NCBI GenBank assembly: GCA_965178125.1
Contig: OZ237739.1
Span: forward strand, 806,001 to 870,000
Length of the DNA: 64,000 bases
Origin: Bilabrum cf. latius
Lineage: Eukaryota > Bigyra: Bicosoecida > Bigyra > Bicosoecida
Direction: 5' to 3'
Part shown: in pieces, positions 47,033 to 58,768 of the stretch
How positions within the stretch are numbered: the first letter of the stretch is position 1
Layout of the letters: each line of letters begins with the position of its first letter
Notes under the pieces: model-generated
Databases searched by the model: none
What the model saw: only the letters and a program-made list of their open reading frames with translations
What the model was told of the DNA's origin: nothing
Translations under genes and position numbers: made by a program

Positions 47033-47363
47033 ACCACTAGAATCGATCCAAATTGACGTATGAAATACGGCTAGCCAGCAACTACTTAACAGTAGTACGT
47101 TGAACCACAGAGATGCAAACTAGCAAGCCTAGACTCTGTGGTGCAAGTCTCAAAGTCGAATTTTGACGAACCTTTCAATCCGAGCCAAAGGAACGTTCAT
47201 TGCATCACAAACATCAACTTCAGAACTTGGGTTATATTTCCCGTATTTCACATGATACACTCCCAAATCCTTAAATTCTAAGGTCAAAATGCTAGTGATG
47301 AGCTGTTGAGGGGAATATTTCCATGAATTTCCCACTTTAACTGAGCTAGGCAGGAGCCAAATT
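47033..47363. promoter_or_regulatory. Divergent intergenic region, NTE / unknown giant
   Basis: About 330 bp between two start codons. It contains a 61-codon minus-strand open segment (47335-47150) with plausible protein-like sequence but no in-frame ATG at its beginning, so I do not call it. Confidence 0.4.
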
Positions 47364-50300
47364 ATGCAGAGGCAGCATGGGCATGTTCAAGTACGACGGC
47401 CAATGGGCAAGCCTTTCCATGTATTCGCCAAAATTTTAGGATCAAACTGCAACGAAGTTGCCTTGGCAGCATCGCTCTGTGCTAGTAGTCAGGATTCTGC
47501 GTGTCTTGTTCGAGTAGGTGCTCCTGTTGCTGGTGTGCTAGGGTACGAATTTGACACGCCAGTCGGCGGGGCCTCGGGTGCATTCCTTATCCATTGCTAG
47601 AAAGATGTACTTGTTGTGCTGTTGTCAGTTCAGGACGACTTAAATCTCCGATTCAGGGTTGCGGGCCGTGTCAGGACTGGAGATCAAGTGCAAAGGCACA
47701 GCTAGCAGGCGAGCCATCTTCCTGAAGCACGAGTGTGTGCCTGTGAGCTGCTTCCGCCTTCAAGCATAAAATCAAGCGGAGGGGGTGAGACTATGGTCCT
47801 ACAGCTTGTCGGAATCCGCACGGACGGATGCGTGGTGCGCGCGTCCATCACGGGGCCAACCGCGTGCAATGCATACTGGAGGCCATCAGGCATCCTGGGT
47901 AACCAAATAGTAAAGTGCTTGCAAAATGACGCCTCTTGGCACCGCTCATAGTCAGCGGCACTAGCCGCTCGAGAGGCCGAGGCACTTGCGGAGGAAAGAC
48001 GAGGCGCGGGGCTTCCAAGCGACGCGGACCCTACATCAATGCTTCTCCACTCTATGGCGCGTGATGGCGAAGATGAAAACTCTATGGCTGGGTTAGACAT
48101 AGCTGGGAGCCAAATTCTTGATGTGAGTGCTCTGGCGACCCCTGATGCAGCACTGCGCGCAGACGCTTCGAACGAGGATGCGCTGCATGCAGGGCAGCAC
48201 AGGAAGCACGCAGACTGGCAGCGACTTTCTGCCGTGCTGCGGCTGCGTCGCGGGACAGCAGCTCCTCGAGCCCTCATTCCGTCTATTATTGACGAGCTTA
48301 CACGATCACACGGCGGCCCTGCGGCCTCGTGTGCCGAGCCCAGCAGCGTAGGCATTCAGGTTCTGTCGCTGCCGAGGTCCAGCTCGGATGGGTTCGTGCT
48401 CCTGGGAAGGACCCGATCTGCCCTGTTCTGCTTTCGGCTGAAAGCTGGATGCAACGGTGGTGATCTTGGCTCAGGCAAGCTCCAAGCGCTACCAACCGTG
48501 ATCTTAGACGGGGCAACGCACCCGAGCCGGCCATCGTGGTCACTGTCCGGCAGCGGTCCAGAGGGCAGGGATCAGGGCGGAGTGATTCCTCCGACAAAAG
48601 TGTGCCGCATTCTTGCTAAAGTGGATGTAACCGGTGTGCCTGCGTGGATCAAGCACGGGAGCGACATGTCTGGCCGCTTGGCTGAGTTCAAAGGGCGGCT
48701 CCAAGACGGCAGGAGGTACCAGCCCCTGACTGCAGCTTCGAGCGGAATGGAGCGGCAGGACCAGGACGATGCGAACCTCGGCTTAGGTCCAGGCGAAATA
48801 CTGGGGATCCCTCCATCTCTTGAGGCAGTGGAAATGTTTTAGGAATAGCTCGCGCAGTGGAGAGCCGACGGGATGCTTGGCACACCTCCATAGCCGCCAG
48901 ACGGGTATGTGCAGGACGACAAGACACGGCCGCGCGTCACGGAATCTGCAGGGGCTACTCTTGGGAGACACGCATTATCAGATGCAAGATAGGGGCAGAA
49001 GCGAATAGATCCATTGTAGATGCTGTTGGAGGGTGGTGAGTCTGGAGAGGAAAGTGTTGATGAGGCCGCTGACGGTTTCCCTGGTGGTGGCCAGCAAGCC
49101 GACGCTGAGAGCGCCGGCCACGATGGATAGGAGATTCCTACCGGTGCCGCAAGTCGTGCTACTCCTGCAGCAACGGCGGATGTCGGCAGCAACGCAGGGT
49201 CTCGTGCTTCTCGGGATGTGGTTGGCGGCAACATCCAGCCGATCCAGGTGGATGGCGGGTACTCGGAACGATTCGTAGACGCTGCTGCAGTTCGGTATAG
49301 TTCAGTGGGAGGTATCGCTCAACATTTCAATGCAGTTATAGCTGTGACATCTTCCGATGTGATGGTGTACCGCACTTCCGCTGTGCTGGCTGCTCTTGAT
49401 CTCGTTGACCAAGCATCCGGCTCGGCTTGCCTGGACGTGCCTTCTGCTGGCATTGCCAGGGTATAGCACGGCTGCCCTGCCTCTCCACCAGCGATCGCAA
49501 CATGTCTGGAGCCACTCCCGCTGCCCGGTGCGAGCGCAAGGGTAGCTTTGATCTCTCAGCCTTGCAGAACAGGTCTGTTGCTGCAGATCAACGGTTTGGA
49601 GCTGGACACGGCGCAGGCGCACCGCTCCTCACAGCCGGATAGGAATGCACCCCTGTCACCCGCTGACTGGCAAACAGCGCTGCAACTTGCAGCATCGAAT
49701 AGAAATCACGGATCTGCGAGGAGGCGGCGAAAGCGGCGGCCGCTCGACGTGGCTTCCTGCTCGTGTATGCCCAAGCAGACCGTGGCGTCCGTGACTGTGG
49801 TAGACAGAGTCCAGCTGCCGGAGCACAACAGGCTTCGGTAGGTGTTTGCGATTCCAGTGCAAAGCACTGAGCAGTCAGTTCTGTCTGATGCTTGGACTGG
49901 TGCTGCCCTCTTCGCAACAGCAGAGGATGGTACTGCACTCCATGCAGCTGCTGAGGGGCATGGCATCAATTGGCGCCAGCCGAAGCAACCGTAGCCGCAG
50001 GCATCCAGTTGCGTGCCTTACCAGTGGACTTGGTTTCCGGAAGAAACATAGCCGACCCAGCATGTGCGATCGGCACAAGCCCTCATGCAAGGCGCAGACG
50101 ACAGAACGTCAAGTCTAGAAGACAGGCTTCTGCATTCCATCGCGCTGGGTACCGCTCCAAGCATGATTCCGGCAGTACGTGAGGCTTCGAAACACGTTAG
50201 TCAGCTCGCTGCTGTCGCTGGATTGCCTCAAAGTGTCACTGGGCAGATGCAGAGCATGGCAGACTTGCGACGGCTTGCCATGGCGCAACTGCTTCCGGTT

Positions 50301-51536
50301 CGGGGCGCGCGTCAGGTGACAGCATATCGGCCCGAGCCTGGAGCTGCGTCCAGCCAGGGCTCGTCACTATTCGGCGTGCCTATCGTTGCAGCGGGTGAGT
50401 CGGCCCTGAGCTCAGCCGAGATGCGACAGGTCCGTCGGTCCAGGAAGGCTCACACCGTGCTGCACGGTTGGAACGTCAAGGAGCCACAAATCGCAGCTTG
50501 GCCGACCAAGCAGGGCAAAGCCAGCATCAAGATGGCTGATCGCTCGCTGCGATCTAGAAAGCGCAAGGCTGTCAAACCGCGCTCCGATGCCGACTATCTC
50601 ACGATCCGCGCTGCATGGATTGAGGGCGAGGTGCTGGCTGCGGCTCGGTCTGTCGTCAGGAAGGTGTCATCGCAGGATGGAGCTGCACTAGCAATCCCTG
50701 CAGTCCCTGGGTCTTCTGCAGCAGCATCCAACAGGCGGGATTCATACTTGGCGGACAAGCGAGACATTGGTGGAGCAGCTGAAGCTCGCCCGTCGTCAGA
50801 CGATGCTGCAAACAGCGCGACATCTCTACGGCGAGATGGTTCAGACAGCAAGTCTGGAGGCAGCAATGCAACCATTGCGCAGCGGCCAAGTCAGCAAACA
50901 GACTGGCTTGGTCATTTGCTCAATGACGGCAAGAAAGCAGCAGCGCAGAGAAGCTCGACAGTATCGACAAGGCCGCCCTAGAGCCGTCGACAGCTCCTAC
51001 AGCTGGCACACCAAGTCCGCAAGGCCCGGCACAACCAGGGCACTGCCACCATACGCGACGAGTTCTCCATGCGCTCAGAACACGAGCGCTTGCAGAGTGC
51101 AATGGTCGCCGAGTACCGCAAGCTGGACAAGCCCAGAGTTGGCGACCAAGACGCGATGAGATTCAAGTGGATCAAGGCGCAGAAGGCAGCGCGAGCCCGC
51201 CTGCTGGAGAGAGGCACAATCCTGCCCATGGGCATCGCCAACAGCATGGACGAAGTTGACATAAGCGATATCTTAGAGCAGTGGACTGTGCCTGGCAGTT
51301 CCTTAGGTTCCAGCGACGCGCGCACACCATCGCAGTCAACGTCCAAAAGGCGCCGCACCATGGGCCGCTCCAAATTGTCCATCCCGGGAGCACGGTCGGC
51401 TTTGGTGGCGAGCAGGTCATTGCTGAGTAACTCCATGATGGGAGGCTCCCAGGGTCACGCTGGCGGCTCTTCTTCCATGGAAGACGAGTTCTTGCTGTCG
51501 CTATCCCAGGGTCTGCAGCACTCGCTCGAGCAATGA
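47364..51536 (+). CDS. Large unknown protein with a beta-rich N-terminal half
   Basis: A single 1390-residue frame from ATG 47364 to TGA 51534-51536, with about 14 TAGs and no intron. The first 700 residues alternate short hydrophobic strands with loops (for example KDVLVVLLSVQDDLNLRFRV, then later VVDRVQLPEHNRLR) in a propeller-like way. The last 450 are helical and basic, ending with DEFLLSLSQGLQHSLEQ. That layout recalls RNA polymerase I factor TAF1C/Rrn6, which combines a propeller with a helical C-terminus, but I see no diagnostic motif. TAG density is about one per 100 codons, higher than in conserved genes. Treat the function as unknown. Confidence 0.65.
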
Positions 51537-51571
51537 GTCCTCCAGAAGCAGCGGTGAGTGCGAGTGAACGC

Positions 51572-53395
51572 TCAATCCCGCTATCTTCGCCGGCGGCGCG
51601 GTGACTGCTTGCTTCTGCTGCTTGCTGCTGGGGCTGCTAGGATGAGCGCCCGCCATGTTGCGTGAGCGTGCGCTGTGTATTGACACAATGCTGCAACCGA
51701 TGCATCATCAAGTTTCGCGCGCAGCCCACTTGCACGGTGATTACCGCTGCAATCAGCTTCCATATTTGCCGCCGTTTCATCTATCCACTGCAATGCCAAC
51801 GCATTTGCAGCGCTTTGATTCTGGCCAGATTTCGCATTTTGGCCTCCGCTTCCAGACCGCGAAGCCACTTTCGCAGCTGTTAGCAGCGCTCGGACATCAT
51901 CATTCGAGGCCCTCTTGGACTGTAGCACCATAAACATTGCCACTCCGTTTTCTATGTCTGACGTGTGGTTGTCGGTCTACACGCGTACAACGCCTGGTAG
52001 CCCGTTGAGTTTGGACAAGCTCGCCTGGCTCAAGCCCTCTGTTGGGAGCTGAATTGCCAAGCACCCCTACACTGCACCCGATGACACATCGCCTGAAATA
52101 TTGCTGTTCCTATCCTCATATGCGGGAACGAATTTGTACTGCACAGCAACTTCTTGCGCGCACGCTCCGTCAGCATATTTGAGCCGAAGCGGTGACCCTG
52201 CCTGCATGTCTCTCTTGGCCGTGGCGAAGATCGTGAGTTCCTTAAGCTTCCTGCCTGGCTCCACGGCACCAACCTGCCGCCCCCAGCCGAGCTTCGGGTC
52301 ATACATCTGCACGAATCCTGCTGGTGGGTCGAAGTACCTTTCGTCCCGCACAGGCACCCTGCCAAGCTGGATGTCACCCTCCTAGATGCCTCCGAGACCG
52401 TGGTCCATTAGGTCCAGCAGTGGCACCATGGCAAGGGATGGAGGAGCTGTGACCCAGTCACACCATAGCGGACGAGTAGTGCTCGCTAACCGCACCTCCC
52501 CATCAGCTATAGCCTCGCCCGTTTCTCTCGCAGGCTCACATTCGCGCCAGGCCGCCACTGCTCGCAGTGCGGATTCTTCCTGGGCAAGGCTTGGACGGTA
52601 GCAGGCCTACTGCGCTTCGATACCAACAGCATTATCACTACCTAATACTGAACTAGGGTCTTCGCACCTTGGGCGCACATTCATGGTCCCCAAATCGAAC
52701 GCTCTAGAGTTGACCATCGAGTAGGCCCAGCGGAATGCCGTCTTGGCTCCTTCCAGCGACCCACAAGCTGCCCTGGCGGTCTGTGTAGAAGCCATCTGTA
52801 AAATAAGCTACTATTGGTCAACGATTACTTGCCACGGCTGCAGTAATTCGATATTTCCCTCCGCAAACTCCATTTGGCCCCCCAACCAGTTCGGCAATGT
52901 TCTAAGGAACCTATCCAGAGGCCTCTGCTCTGAATCCGCATCGTGTTTACACCGTTCAATGGCAAGCATATTAGCAAGTATTCCTTTGCAGAACTGCACT
53001 TGGGAATCAGCTGCTTTGGCTATCTGAACTCGGTCCCCCTGAGCAAGCTGGTCTGCGCAAGTGATCATCAGCCGAGCTGGCACTGCGAACAGTGCGGACC
53101 CCGACCGGACAGCAGTCCTTAATGCAACTTCAAGTTCGCCCGAGGGAGATATTCGGGGATCTAGCTGTGAGACAAAGGCTCCGAACCCTTGAAGCGAACG
53201 ACGCAGCCGCTTCGCAGATTCAATTCGGGCGAGTACCTCATCTGCCCTTGCAAGCAATGCTACCGAAACAGCACCAATCATAACAAATATTGCCATCCTA
53301 TGAATAGGAGCCATGTGACTTCGCATGAATGTCCCAGAGCGTCGTTCATGAAATAGCAGCGCAGATGACGAGCGCAAAGCTGCATCGGCGAGCAT
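51572..53395 (-). CDS. SET-domain protein of the Rubisco-LSMT/SETD3 type
   Basis: A 607-residue frame from ATG 53395 to TGA 51572-51574, with about seven TAGs including a tandem pair at 52808-52813. N-terminal hydrophobic residues (MAIFVMIGAVSVALLA) may be a transit or membrane segment. LSMT-type landmarks: SALFAVPARLMI, RFLRTLPNW, the iSET helix FRWAYSMVNSRAF near 225, MVPLLDLMDH near 323, and LRLKYADGACAQEVAVQY. The SET Asn-His that contacts S-adenosylmethionine reads Asp-His here, so methyltransferase activity is uncertain. A basic C-terminal domain follows. Relatives methylate Lys or His on actin, Rubisco or ribosomal proteins. The gene ends 35 bp from the neighbouring stop and starts 35 bp from the next gene's start. 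Confidence 0.85.
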
Positions 53396-53430
53396 GCATG
53401 CAAAGTGGTTGCCAGATTTAGTTTTGTCAA
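53396..53430. promoter_or_regulatory. 35-bp gap between divergent start codons
   Basis: The SET gene and the next plus-strand gene start 35 bp apart in opposite directions, so their promoters must overlap transcribed or coding sequence, unless a downstream ATG such as 53329 (MRSHMAP) is the real SET start. Confidence 0.5.
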
Positions 53431-56400
53431 ATGAGCCACACACCAGATGGACTTTTAAGATTCCGGTCAAGCTCCAATGTCAGCTGCCTAGTTAACGTCG
53501 ACTCTGCACACTCCTCCGAAGGATCTGGTCGAGCAAATCGTGGCAGGGCTGCAATCGTCGCGGCTGACGGGGCTGCATCGCCGCTACGACAGGCTGTGGT
53601 TTCTGTTATGTCTTTCTCACGTCTACTCATTCACTTGTAGTGGAGGAAAACTCGCCATCTGGCTTGGAATAGCCACATGTTGCACCTCCCGTGGTTGCAG
53701 CAGGACGATGCACGGATTGTAGCTGTAACAGTGCACCCCGCAGTATCGTGCTTCGCAATTGCGAGATCAAATGGTGATTTAAATTTGGTCCGATTGGATC
53801 GCCTGTTTGAGCTGGCTGAGAAAGCAGCTTCCGCAATAGTGCAGCCTCGGGTGTATGGCACCAACGCAGCCAATCGATCTGCCTTGATCAGAGCGCGCGC
53901 TGGGCGGAGGGGCACGGCTTCTGAAGATCAACACGAATCATCTGGAGCGATTGGGCGGGTTACACGGAAGAAAGGCGATTTGTCGCACCTAGGCCTGCCG
54001 AGGCCAGGCGACAAGCAGTCTGCGTCGCCTGCAACCCTGAAGCGCAGGATCGCCGAGATGCGCAGCGGTCTCACAGGTTCCCGACAATCAAAGTACGATC
54101 CGTATGGGATCGCAAGAGATCATGTTGACGCTGATGGCGCGCAGTCGCGGCAAAAGAGAGCTGCGGTGGGCCCGGTGGGAGGGTCGTATGCCATTGGGAC
54201 AAGCCAGGGCACTGCAGCGAGCATCAAGGCATTTTCGGCGGCGCGAAGAGCCGCCGAAGAAGCTGCGATTGCCTTGCATGGACAGCAAGCCGACCATCGG
54301 CAGGCTCGGCGCGGGAGACTCCGCGGCCCCAACAGGTTGGGCCCAGGCGCAGGCTTAGGGGCTGGAGGTGGCATGCAAGGAGTGGGAGAAGCAGCACCAC
54401 AGCACCGAGTGACGTGGAATCCGCCCCTTGAGGCCCCCGAGCACGTTCCGTTGCGGATCCAGGCAGCGGAGGGCTCGGGCGGGGTTGTGATCCCGACTCG
54501 ACTGGCATGGTGGCTGGTAACACCCTCGTCCGATGGGCGGCTGGACGAGGCGGCTGACGCGCAGGACGTGGAGGACTCACGGGCCAGTGCGGGGATCGGA
54601 AGCGGGTCTTCTCCGTCCAATGGATCTGCAGCCGCGTAGGCAGATGACTCTGCTCGCGGACGGTCGGTTCTCGTGGTGGGTGGGTCGAGCGGGCAGGTGT
54701 GTCTGCTGGACTGCAACGAGGTTTGGCGGAAGGCCATCGCCACAGTCAAGGCGGGCATGGCTGCCACCACGGCATCGGGAGTTGGTGGCGCAGACTCGGG
54801 AGACCATGCCGAGCCGCAGACGCCAGGGGCAGACTGGGGCTTGCAGGTGCTAGGCTTGGTGGGCCTCGGGACGCCTTCCACCTCGTAGCATGACCTGAAG
54901 CAGCAGCCGTCAGCGCTGTCGCTGCCCGGCTCATCCTCCTCGCTGTCGCTTCTTGGAAGCCGCCCTGCCTCCGAAATGGGCTGGAAGTCGTTCACGTGGC
55001 GGCACGCGGCGGCGCGGGCGCTTGACAAGCCCCTGATCGTGTCTCCGGCGTGGAGCGTGGCTGGCAGCGACATTGGGCTAGAGAAGAGTATTGTCGACAT
55101 CCAGCTGCAGGATTACCGAACGTGGACCCTGGTCGGGAGGGTGGAGAATCGCACTGGGGGAGAGGGGGGCGGTGCAGGAGCTCGTCACCAGTACGCGGTG
55201 GACGGCGATGTGGTCGTGCTGGTGACTGTGGCAGGGGGCGAGCAGTGGACCTTGCCGCTGGAACTGTCTGCTTCACGGCTGCAGAGGCTTGAGGAGAACA
55301 GCAGTAGAATAAGGCGCATGTCCACCCCTGCAGAACCGGGGGGCCAGACGGTCGGAGAGAATCAGCAGACTGCGGTTGACCTTGGAGGATCGGATGACGG
55401 CCTTGAGCTGCGGCCAGGCGTGGACCTGCTGGGCATCCGCATGCAAGACATGCAGGCAGCTGCAGAAGCGAGGCAAAGCCAGCAGGACGCTTTCGATCGA
55501 GATGACGGAGACGGTGATCGTGGCTCCTAGATTGGCTCAGTCTTGTCCAGAGGAGGGGACTCTGTGGCCAGCCACCTTCGCAAGGGCAGGTCGATCGCGG
55601 GGGCGCGCTCCGTCGCTGCCTTCGGGCCGCGATCCCGAGGGTAGCTAGGGCGCACTAGTGCATCCACGGATGGACCTGGTGGGGGCTCTTCTGCTAGCGT
55701 GGCTGCTCCGTCTACAGCTCAGCTCACTGGCAGGGGTCGCAAGGTCCGTGCTGCCCGTAGACCTGTCTCAAGCGCTGGTGCTAGGGGCAGCACAGGAGCT
55801 ATGGAACAATCACTCAGTCGAGGGGGAACCAGCTTCCGAGTACCAAAGTTGCCTCCGACCCGAGAAGAGCGGAAGGCTATGCTTACCGCTGGCCTGCTCC
55901 CGCAACCTAGGCTGTATATCGTCCCAGGGTGGGAGGTCCTCTCTGCTCTTGATGCGGCCACAGAGTCGGGGCAGGAAGCTGAGGAAGCCGCCCAGTATGG
56001 TGCCGTGCTAGTGCGCATCGACCAGCTGTGCACGCGGTCCAAGGCTGACAACCACTTTGGAATTCATCGCACAACGGGCGACCTCTATCCGTCCCGCAGA
56101 ACTGGAAGCGGACGGTCCAAACAGACTTCCAAGCAACAGCTAGTGTGCGTTGATCCCACGTCAGCTGTGGTGCGAATCGCAGTCAGCGAAAAACACGGCA
56201 TTGCGGCGCTATCAATCCCATCGGCGGTGGCTGAGGTACCCGACCATCCGCTGGTGCCCAGCTGGATGCAGTCCGGCTTCGAGCCAGGGCAGACCGAAGC
56301 AGCCCAACACGAAGGAGCAGAAGGTTTTGGGACAGACGGAGGACGAAGCAGCCTGCTCGTTAGTCTGCCGGACCACTGCCAGCCGCTTCTCCCTGTCTAC

Positions 56401-58611
56401 CATCGAGATTAGAAGCGGCGGGCATGCGTTGCCGTGCACAGACAGGTGCTTTGGGCACCTCTTGCAACGCGGCTGCACCCACGAAGGCCGGACCTGCTTT
56501 GTGGAGTACCGCTGGGGCGGGTGTCAGCTGGTCGCGTAGTGGCCCAGGACGAGGAGCGCATGGACTGGGCTAGGTGTGTGCTAGAAGTGCTCCAGCAATG
56601 TCGAGAGCTGAGTAGCCTGGCGGCCAGGTCTGGTGTCCTTGCTCTGCAGAGAGAGGCCCTGCAGAGGCTGCACAGCGTAAGCATGCGGAGTGTTGAGGTT
56701 GTGGCAGCGGCCAGCTGTCAGCCGGGCTTGCGCGCTCTCATGGACGTGCCTGCCGTAGGCGTGCTCAGCCTGGCAGGCGTCATGCCCGTCGTGATCGCCA
56801 GCTCCAGCACCTCGGGGCGGCGTGGGGACATCGTGGACGAGGAGGTCATCGCAGTGGGGGGCAGCCAGCGGCCCGTCCGACGTATGATCGATGGAGGAAT
56901 TCAGCTGGATCGAGAACTGTTCGAATCCATGGATTGCTTCGGTGCAGCAACTCGTGCCGATGCTTCAATGCTGGAAGATGCCATCACGAAGGCCTCTCGG
57001 TCGGTTCTGGATCCTTCCGTGCAGATAATCAGGCTACCAGCCAAAGTGGGCACTGTGCGAAGCATCGGGAGCATTCGCGGCCTGCCGGTAGCCCCCGCCT
57101 CCATCCAGGCAGTCAGAGAGTGGTCAAAGGCCCAGGGGTCCAGCACTCCAATGCACGACGCAGGTATTGGGAAAGACGCAGACAAGCCCCCGCAGAGCAG
57201 GCTGCTTGTGCACGCCTCACGCGGGCTGATGCTCCTGGAGAGCAGCAGCCACCCGGACACGGTTTTGGCAGACGTGCATGCTGGCAGGCAGATCGCAGAG
57301 GCAGCCCTGCAGCACCTTGAGGATGTGGAGACCGCTTGGCACGTTGTATTGTGTGGCATCTTGGGGAGAAGCAGCTCTGGCGATTCGTTGCACCTGTTCC
57401 GCATCGTGGGGCTGGAGTGCCTCCGATTCGCGAGAGATTGCAGCGAGGGCCAGAGCTGGGCAACGGATGGACGGGGCGTCGGCTCTATCGCAGCAAGTGC
57501 ATCGAGCGGGAGTCCCGCGGGCGCATCGTATGGATTCGTATTCAAACGGGCTGGCCTCGCCTGGAGTCGCAAGGTGGACGCTGCGGTCGAGCTCGGTATC
57601 CTGGCGATGCTGGCAGCAGCGGAGACAGACGCGTTTCCGGGCGGGCAACTGCCTCCTGATCCGATCGTGGATGTGCTGGAGAGCATCAAGGCTACTAGTG
57701 CCAGCAGCGATGCTGGAGAGGCGAGCCTGGGTGCTGCGCGCAGCATGGCAGGCGAGTCACCCTCACGAGTGTCACACCACCTGCGGATGGTGGGCGTGGC
57801 GCAGCAGCTGGCTCGTGTATCGACTGCCCTCGGCTCGCTCCAGCCGGCCATGGCCCTTCTGGCCGCAGCATCGGGGACTGCCGCCCCCCTAGCATCGCCA
57901 TCTTCTTTCTTCTTGCGTCTGCTTCGGCGGTGGTCTGCATCCCATGCCCCGCCCACAGAGCAGCTCGACGCCGCCAGGGCCCGTCCATCCGAGGGTTTAA
58001 GGGCGCGGCTGCCTGCCCTGCTGCGGGGCATCACCGCGGCCAACGGGTTTCGTATGGGCAACGGAGCGGCAGGCAAGGCAGCCGCTGCTCTAGTGCAAGG
58101 GGCGGGCGCGCTCGCAGAGTACCTGCACCCAATCACTTCCCTCCCCAAGGTGCCTGCGCAGGCAGCAGCATACGAGGTGGCGATGGCGGTGGGCATGAGG
58201 GCAGCGCGGCTAGCCGTGTCGCAGTCCGCCTCCAAGTATCTCAGCAGAGTGGGTTACCCTGAGAGTCTGCCTTTAGTTCTGCAGCGGCTGCTGCTAGAGC
58301 CAGATGCTGCACTGCCGCTGTCTCTTCGCCAGCTGATGCGGCAGGCGGCGCTGCAGCATGTCGGTCTGCTGAGGGCCGGCAGCGAGAGGTTGGGCAGTGG
58401 CGGAGGTGGTTAGATGGATGACTATGAGCAAGCTGGCTGGTGGGAGGTGGTCGAGGCGTGGATCGGCATGTCTGGGGGCCATTCCGCCGCAAGGATCAGT
58501 GCAGCTGTCGCCCGGGCGCGTAGGGGCCTGCGAGCTGCCGACGGAGCTGCAGTGGCGAAAGGGTCCAGCTCGGTGCTACAGGAGATCATCTAGTGTGTTG
58601 CCGATGATTGA
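53431..58611 (+). CDS. Giant protein with propeller-like N-terminus and helical C-terminus, unknown
   Basis: A single 1726-residue frame from ATG 53431 to TGA 58609-58611, with eight TAGs. The N-terminal part has WD-like strands (ARIVAVTVHPAVSCFAIARS, NGDLNLVRLDRL, then SVLVVGGSSGQVCLLDCNEV) interrupted by long basic linkers. From about residue 1000 it is Ala/Leu-rich and helical (WARCVLEVLQQCRELSSLA, then repeated helix pairs to the end). Propeller plus solenoid is the layout of nucleoporins, coat proteins and tethering subunits; I recognise no diagnostic motif, so none is assigned. Confidence 0.68.
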
Positions 58612-58768
58612 ACCAGGAAGACCGTTTATTGTTCTTATATTGCACGCGACAGAGGTATCTATCGCACGTGTCAAGTTCCGCAACTACTAGCCGGCGCCGG
58701 CTGCGGCTGCGCAGCGCCGCTTCAGAATGGATGCCGTTCTAGGCCATACAACAAGCCCAACTTAGCGA

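Noticed and set aside
47150-47335. 61-codon minus-strand ORF
   Set aside because: Protein-like, but lacks an in-frame start and there is no room for a longer gene between the NTE start and the divergent gene.
56901-58235. 444-codon minus-strand ORF
   Set aside because: Shadow of the 1726-residue plus-strand gene.
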